Shown piece by piece: positions 8,875 through 12,796 of a DNA stretch of 12,796 bases. Origin of the DNA: Candidatus Eiseniibacteriota bacterium (lineage in GTDB: Bacteria; Eisenbacteria; RBG-16-71-46). The notes below the pieces were generated by a model, which was not told the origin of the DNA, ran no database searches, and was given only the letters and a program-made list of their open reading frames with translations. Location of the stretch: assembly GCA_005893365.1 (NCBI GenBank), contig VBPB01000241.1, positions 1 through 12,796 of the forward strand, given 5' to 3'. Position 1 is the first letter of the stretch. Every line of letters begins with the position of its first letter. A program made the position numbers and the translations under genes.

Positions 8875-8890
8875 CGGTCTCGTCCCGCAA
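8866..8890 (-). other. Frame break with apparent loss of the PP2C 'TDG' segment
   Basis: Upstream the frame reads TLRDET; from the GAG at 8874-8872 the downstream frame reads EAFDPSG. The net shift is +1, equivalent to -2. Related SpoIIE-type domains normally have a stretch like 'PGD....YTDGVTEA' here. I checked all three frames of the coding strand across the junction and none encodes a TDG, so about 10-16 residues are missing as well as the frame being changed. A run of seven G on the coding strand (8905-8911) lies about 30 bases upstream, but an indel there would not restore the motif. Confidence 0.8.
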
Positions 8891-10240
8891 CGTCGCGCGG
8901 ATCGCCCCCCCTCGCACGGCCCCCAGCGGGATCCCCTTGGACCGGAACGATTCCACCCGGGCGTCGTCGTGGCGGTACACGAGCAGCGGCGAGTGCCCGG
9001 CGCTGGCATAGGTCAGCTCGCATCGCTGCGGGTCCAGGACGCCGTAGAACATGGTCACGAAGCTGCCGAGTTCGAGGGTCTCTCCCAGTCGCGCGTCGAG
9101 CGTCGTCAACAGGGCGGACGGGGAGAATTCCAAGTCTCGGTATGCGCGGACCATCGCCGACAGCATGGACATGACCATGCACCCGGCCAGGCCCTTGCCT
9201 GAGACGTCCGCGATCGCGACGCCGACGCGGCCATCGGGCAGGAGGAAGTGGTCGTAGAAGTCCCCACCCACTTCCTCGGCCGCCCGATGCGACCCCCGGA
9301 CCTCGAATGGACCGTGCCGCAGGGGCTTGGCGGGCAGCAGCGAGCTCTGGATCCGATGTGCCAGCTCCAGCTCGTGCGCCAGTCGCTCGCGCTGGACCAG
9401 CTCGGCCTGCGCGCCCCGGAGCCGCACCGCCATGTGATCGATCGCATCCCCGAGCAGGCCGAGCTCGGTCAGGTTCCTGAGGCGGACCGGCGTGCTCAGG
9501 TCGCCCCGCCCGATGCGCTCGATGCCCTTGCGCAGGGCGGCCACCGGTCGCATCAGGAAGGACATGAGCAGGGCCGCGGTGGCGATGCCGACCAGCAGCA
9601 CGATCTCGAGCACGATCATCTGCTGTTGGCGGACGCGGTCCAGGACCCCCTCGAGATAGTCACGGCGGATGCCGGCCATGGCCGTGCCGATCCGGCGGCC
9701 ATCCCGGTGCATGACCGGCACGGACGCGACCAGCAGCGTGCCGTCGGTCAGGAGCTGTTCGCCCCCGCGCTGCGGCTGGTGGGAGACGATCGGGCGCAGC
9801 GTGCGGCCGGGCACGTAGCGGGTGCCCAGGCGCCGCGGGTCGGGGTCTCCCTGGATGATCCGGTCGTGGTCGAGCACCTCCACCAGCGCCAGTTCCGGCT
9901 GCAGCGATTTCATCTCGCGCGCGAGCGGGTGGAGCGTCAGCTCGGGGAAGTCCGACAGCAGCGCCTCGCTCCCCGCCATGGCGAGATTGCCCGCCTGCAG
10001 GAAGAGCCGGGTCTCGATCTCACGCGTCAGCGCCTCGCGGGTGTTGCGCTCGGACACCGCTCCGACCGCCAGCACCGCCGCGGTCAGGAGGCCCGCCGCC
10101 GTCACGACGACGATCCAGCGGATGCTCAGCCATCGCGCCGGACGCTGCGGCTCGGCCGTGCCCGGGTCCGACCCGGGGGTGACGGGCCTGGGAACCAGCG
10201 CGAGCCCGGCCGCTCTCGGTTGCGCCGACGTGGTGGCCAT
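8875..10240 (-). CDS. 5' part of membrane-bound SpoIIE-type PP2C phosphatase: sensor, HAMP and most of PP2C (frameshift at its 3' end)
   Basis: The ATG at 10240 gives MATTSAQPRA and lies 8 bases after the TGA of the preceding gene. No good Shine-Dalgarno site is visible, so reinitiation is plausible. Residues 41-63 and about 207-230 are membrane helices flanking an extracytoplasmic sensor of about 140 residues, perhaps a single Cache-like domain. A HAMP domain (about 229-283; MRPVAALRKGIERIGRGDLS) and a helical linker lead to a PP2C/SpoIIE domain from about 290, starting AHRIQSSLLP. Metal-binding Asp residues are seen in GGDFYD (Asp327) and ADVSGKG (Asp345), and YASAGHSP is present. Family-like sequence stops after ATLRDET near residue 455, where the TDG motif should follow. 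Unshifted, the frame runs on as nonsense to about 7859. The protein would dephosphorylate the STAS protein encoded downstream. Confidence 0.88.
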
Positions 10241-10248
10241 GGTCGGGA

Positions 10249-12279
10249 TCAGTTGCTGCCGAGGATCTGGCGCGTACGCGACTTCTGCTTCTGGGCCCGT
10301 TCCAGGTAGCCCGCCGCCTTGGCATCGGTCGGATCCACCGCCAGGGCCCGGCGCCAGAACGCCGACGCCTCGTCCAATTGGCCGCGGGCGAACGCCTCCA
10401 TCCCTCGCGTGAGGTACTCGCGCTTCAGGTAGTCGCTCACCTGGGCGTACCGGGGATCGGACGACCACACGATCTCCCAGAATCTCAGGGCATCGTCCGA
10501 GCGACCCTGCTGCATGGCGGTCATGCCACGCCGGTAGAGGAGCTCGAGCTCCTTCGTGGACAGGGCCGGGCCGGCGGCGGCGCGCGGTGCGGGCTTCGCG
10601 GCCGCGGCGGCGCGGCCCGCCGGCGTGGCGGCCTGGGCGCGCGACACCGCGCCGCGCGCCGCGACCAGCCCCGCCGCCTGCGGATCCAGCGCCGTGGCCT
10701 GGTCGAGAAGCTCCGTGGCCTCGTCCGTGCGGCCGCCCTCCAGGCTGCGGGCCGTCTCGCGCAGCAGCCCGGCCACGCGCTTCGCGATCGCTTCGTTCGT
10801 GCGCCGGAGCATGGTCGAGGCGTCCTGGTCCTCGGGCACGAGCCCGAGGATCCGCTGGAATCCATCGCGCGCCGCCGGCAGCCGGTCGCCGCCGAAGGCG
10901 TCGAGGGCGGCGGCGAACATCTGCCGCGTCGTCGCCGACCGGAGGGCGCGCGCATCGCTCTCCGCCCGGCACCGCGCGCTGCCCGCGGCCGCGGCGGAGT
11001 CGTCGGGGGCGAGGCTCAACGCGCCACCGAACGCCACGATCGCGGCGGGGAAGTCCCCGGCCCGTTCGAGCGCGAGGCCCTGTTCGCGCTGACCGGCGGC
11101 CTGCTTCGCGGCGATCCCCGGGCGCCCGGGATCGAGCGCCGCCACCGTGCCCAACAGCTCCAGGGCACCGTCGAAGTCCCCCGCGGCGCGCCGGTCCTCG
11201 CTCCGCGCCAGCAGCGAGTCGATCTGGTCCGACTGCCGCCTCTGGAACAGGTCGGTCATGCGGACCTCGAGTCGGCGCTCCTCGCCCTGTTCCGCCGCCG
11301 CCCGGGTCTCCCCCACGGTCCGTCCCAGCGCGTAGCAGAGGCCGACGCGGTGGACCGCGTCCAGCGCCCGGGCCTCGTAGGTGTAGTCGAAGGACAGGTC
11401 CCGCCAGTGGAACCCCGTCCCGGCCGTCATCGCCCGGCCGTCCAGGCCGGCGCGCAGGGTGAACTCCGGGATGATCCCGAGCTCCGCCCCGGCGTGCAGC
11501 CGGGCGCCCATGCCCGCCGCGCGCTCGAGGTCCGCGGCCACGACCAGGGTTCGGACCGCGCCGATCATGTGGTGCCAGGCGAACCCGGTGCGCAGGGTCG
11601 TGGGGTCGGGAACGGTCTCGCGGTCGAGCCGCATGCTGGGCCGCACCACGTTGGCGAGCGCGAACCCCCAGGTGACGTCCTCGGCCCACGGCTCGTCGCG
11701 CCCGAGCGCCAGCCACGGCTGGCCGGTGATCCCGAGGTCCACGCCGAAGCCACTGGCGGAATAGCCGGCGAGGCTCTGGTGGCGGGCCCGGAGGGCCCCG
11801 CCGAGGCTCAGGAAGGAGCCGAGCCCGCGTCCGTATCCGAGGGTCACCTCGGTCTGAGAATCGCTCGTCGGTCCGGCGACGACGAAGTTGCGGTCATCGC
11901 GCTGGTCGATGTCCTGCACCCCGTAATGCCGGAGGGAGAGGCCGATGACGCCCCAGCGCCAGTTCGGCATCGCGGCCAGCAGGTACGACTCGCCGGTGCC
12001 GGGCCCGAAATAGCTGGATTGGCCCGCCTCGAATTGAAGGCGCTGCACGCGGCCGAGTCCCCCCGGGTTCCACAGCAGCCCGCTCGCGTCATCGGACAGC
12101 GCGCTGAAGGCGCCCCCCATGGCCACGGCGCGGTTGCCGACCCCCTCGGCGAACACGGAGCGGCTGCCCCCGTCCTGCCCGCGGGCGGAGACGGGAAGCA
12201 GCATGCAGGCGGCGAGGACAAGGCTCGCGCCTGGCCAGGCCGAGGCCTTGGACCGGATGACTGCGCTTGGACCCACCAT
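10249..12279 (-). CDS. PorV/PorQ-like outer-membrane beta-barrel protein with C-terminal TPR repeats
   Basis: The ATG at 12279 gives 676 residues with a signal peptide: IRSK n-region, ASLVLAACMLLPVSA core, cut after ARG or nearby. The frame extends to an ATG at 12366 (705 residues), but that adds a non-signal-like leader. No strong Shine-Dalgarno site supports either start. Residues about 40-320 resemble the PorV/PorQ/UPF0164 family: NRAVAMGGAFSALSDDASGL followed by LWNPGGLG, then alternating strands (SLGGALRARHQ, TLRAGLDGRAM, LSFDYTYEA). After a charged linker come TPR-like helical pairs (about 365-540), an Ala/Pro-rich linker (about 545-572) and two clearer TPRs (about 575-665; MEAFARGQLDEASAFWRRAL + AVDPTD). 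PorV relatives assist type IX secretion or sit in the outer membrane; a barrel fused to TPRs suggests a periplasmic protein-binding arm, which is inferred. It heads the operon. Confidence 0.88.
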   Translation of the reverse strand: MVGPSAVIRSKASAWPGASLVLAACMLLPVSARGQDGGSRSVFAEGVGNRAVAMGGAFSALSDDASGLLWNPGGLGRVQRLQFEAGQSSYFGPGTGESYLLAAMPNWRWGVIGLSLRHYGVQDIDQRDDRNFVVAGPTSDSQTEVTLGYGRGLGSFLSLGGALRARHQSLAGYSASGFGVDLGITGQPWLALGRDEPWAEDVTWGFALANVVRPSMRLDRETVPDPTTLRTGFAWHHMIGAVRTLVVAADLERAAGMGARLHAGAELGIIPEFTLRAGLDGRAMTAGTGFHWRDLSFDYTYEARALDAVHRVGLCYALGRTVGETRAAAEQGEERRLEVRMTDLFQRRQSDQIDSLLARSEDRRAAGDFDGALELLGTVAALDPGRPGIAAKQAAGQREQGLALERAGDFPAAIVAFGGALSLAPDDSAAAAGSARCRAESDARALRSATTRQMFAAALDAFGGDRLPAARDGFQRILGLVPEDQDASTMLRRTNEAIAKRVAGLLRETARSLEGGRTDEATELLDQATALDPQAAGLVAARGAVSRAQAATPAGRAAAAAKPAPRAAAGPALSTKELELLYRRGMTAMQQGRSDDALRFWEIVWSSDPRYAQVSDYLKREYLTRGMEAFARGQLDEASAFWRRALAVDPTDAKAAGYLERAQKQKSRTRQILGSN

Positions 12280-12288
12280 CAGGTGGGT
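12271..12288. repeat. Perfect 7-bp inverted repeat enclosing the preferred start codon of the barrel gene
   Basis: ACCCACC and GGTGGGT are separated by 4 bases (ATCA). On the - strand RNA the ATG at 12279-12277 sits at the loop/stem boundary, so a hairpin could hide the start codon. The dyad is seen directly; any effect on translation is inferred. Confidence 0.5.
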
Positions 12289-12419
12289 TATCGGCGCGGG
12301 CCAGGGTGCCCTTGAGACCGTCGTCGCGGGAGCGGCGCCCCGGAGCCCCCACCGCCGGCCCGCCATCGTGATCGATAAGTGTTACCTGCCATGGTAACGT
12401 ATCGCGGTGGGCCCGGTCG
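12280..12419. promoter_or_regulatory. Divergent intergenic control region
   Basis: 140 bases separate the start of the leftward operon (12279) from the GTG of the rightward gene (12420), so both promoters should lie here or close by. Most of it is GC-rich. The only AT-rich stretch is about 12365-12403, around the dyad element. No convincing -35/-10 pair matching the standard housekeeping consensus is visible on either strand. Confidence 0.6.
12373..12404. promoter_or_regulatory. Dyad-symmetric candidate operator between the divergent genes
   Basis: A perfect inner inverted repeat GTTACC-(6 bases)-GGTAAC spans 12381-12398 and contains the palindrome CCATGG. It is flanked by outer arms CGATA (12373-12377) and TATCG (12400-12404), offset by two bases. 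Lacking a following T-run, it does not look like a terminator. It ends 15 bases before the GTG of the rightward helix-turn-helix gene, so binding by that or another regulator is plausible but inferred. Confidence 0.5.
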
Positions 12420-12796
12420 GTGAAGCACAACAATCACAAGAAGGCCTTCGAGGTGAAGACGGCCTCCGCCACGTACCAGATTCCCTATGCCCGGGTCGGG
12501 CTCCAGCCCAGGACCGCCGACCGCATCGCCAGGACCTTCGTCGACACGGAGCTGGCACGTGAGGGATTCATTTACGTCCTTCAGTCGGGAAGCCAGGGCA
12601 CAGTCCACATGGACCAGGTTCTGGAGTACAACCAGGATCCGAGCTACCTTCGCAATGCGCTCCTCTATCGCCTGACCATCGAGGCTCAGAAGCGGGTGAA
12701 GACGAGCACACTCTCCAAGCGCGAGATCGTCCGCCGCCTCGGAACATCCGCGGCCCAGCTCTATCGGCTCCTGGATCAGACGAACCAGCGCAAGTC
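12420..12796 (+). CDS. Helix-turn-helix protein of unknown function, 3'-truncated by the window end
   Basis: A GTG start at 12420 opens a frame with no stop to the window edge (125 codons and 2 bases). An in-frame TGA at 12369 precedes it and no other start codon lies between. The product begins MKHNNHKKAFEV; a similar basic opening is, from memory, shared by small uncharacterised proteins in related metagenomic bacteria. Residues about 9-80 are strand-rich (FEVKTASATYQIPYARVGL, GFIYVLQSGSQGTVHMDQVL). Residues about 80-122 are helical and contain a clear helix-turn-helix, LSKREIVRRLGTSAAQLYRL followed by LDQTN, suggesting DNA binding. The strand-rich front plus HTH is reminiscent of DUF2442-type antitoxin-like regulators, but I do not assign it there. 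Translation gives well-formed protein with GC-rich third positions. It is divergent from the operon and may bind the dyad beside its start. Confidence 0.75.
   Translation, partial: MKHNNHKKAFEVKTASATYQIPYARVGLQPRTADRIARTFVDTELAREGFIYVLQSGSQGTVHMDQVLEYNQDPSYLRNALLYRLTIEAQKRVKTSTLSKREIVRRLGTSAAQLYRLLDQTNQRK

Noticed and set aside
8866..8911. Programmed ribosomal frameshift joining the two phosphatase halves
   Set aside because: No slippery heptamer or clear stimulatory element is seen, and a simple shift would still leave the protein without the TDG segment.
7859..11716. A 1285-codon open frame on the - strand spanning most of the operon
   Set aside because: Only 10240-8875 of it reads as protein-like sequence. 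Upstream it overlaps the barrel/TPR gene in another frame and is Arg/Gly/Ala-rich. Downstream of 8875 it overlaps the true continuation and the STAS gene. Such long open shadows are expected at this GC content.
12190..12210. Possible lipobox (LAAC) in the signal peptide of the barrel/TPR protein
   Set aside because: The hydrophobic core continues past the Cys (MLLPVSA) and a normal signal peptidase site follows; PorV-like barrels are not expected to be lipoproteins.
10378..12315. A 645-codon open frame on the + strand opposite the barrel/TPR gene
   Set aside because: Composition is Arg/Gly/Ala/His-rich with no recognisable motifs, whereas the opposite strand encodes a signal peptide, a family-typical NPGGLG motif and TPRs.

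Overview
The window is very GC-rich, densely coding DNA from a Gram-negative bacterium. The outer membrane evidence is a PorV/PorQ-like barrel protein and a giant surface or secreted protein with a C-terminal FlgD-like/sorting-type domain. This combination is typical of the FCB group and related candidate phyla. 'Candidatus Eisenbacteria' or a neighbour is my best guess from protein style, and it is an inference only. No rRNA, tRNA, CRISPR array, insertion sequence or phage gene was seen.

Layout. (1) Positions 2-6382, + strand: the 3' part of one giant gene, at least 2126 residues, whose start lies before the window. It encodes an extracellular protein made of DUF11-type domains, two families of roughly 310-320-residue repeats and a terminal FlgD-like domain. 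(2) Positions 6400-12279, - strand: a tightly packed four-gene operon. In transcription order it holds an outer-membrane PorV-like/TPR protein, a membrane-bound SpoIIE-type PP2C phosphatase fused to an RsbW-like ATPase, a STAS anti-sigma-factor antagonist, and a soluble GAF histidine kinase. The junctions are an 8-bp gap, an 8-base overlap and a 1-base stop/start overlap. (3) Positions 12280-12419: a divergent control region with a dyad-symmetric, locally AT-rich element. (4) Positions 12420-12796, + strand: the 5' part of a small helix-turn-helix gene that runs off the window.

How the genes fit together. The operon looks like a partner-switching module. A periplasmic sensor drives a PP2C phosphatase that would dephosphorylate the STAS protein. 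The RsbW-like ATPase that normally phosphorylates the STAS protein is carried on the same polypeptide as the phosphatase. A histidine kinase is added at the end. The leading gene suggests that the sensed condition or the output concerns the cell envelope.

The phosphatase gene is broken as written. Near position 8875 the frame shifts, and about a dozen residues including the expected metal-binding 'TDG' motif are absent. This is either a real inactivating deletion or a sequence or assembly error.
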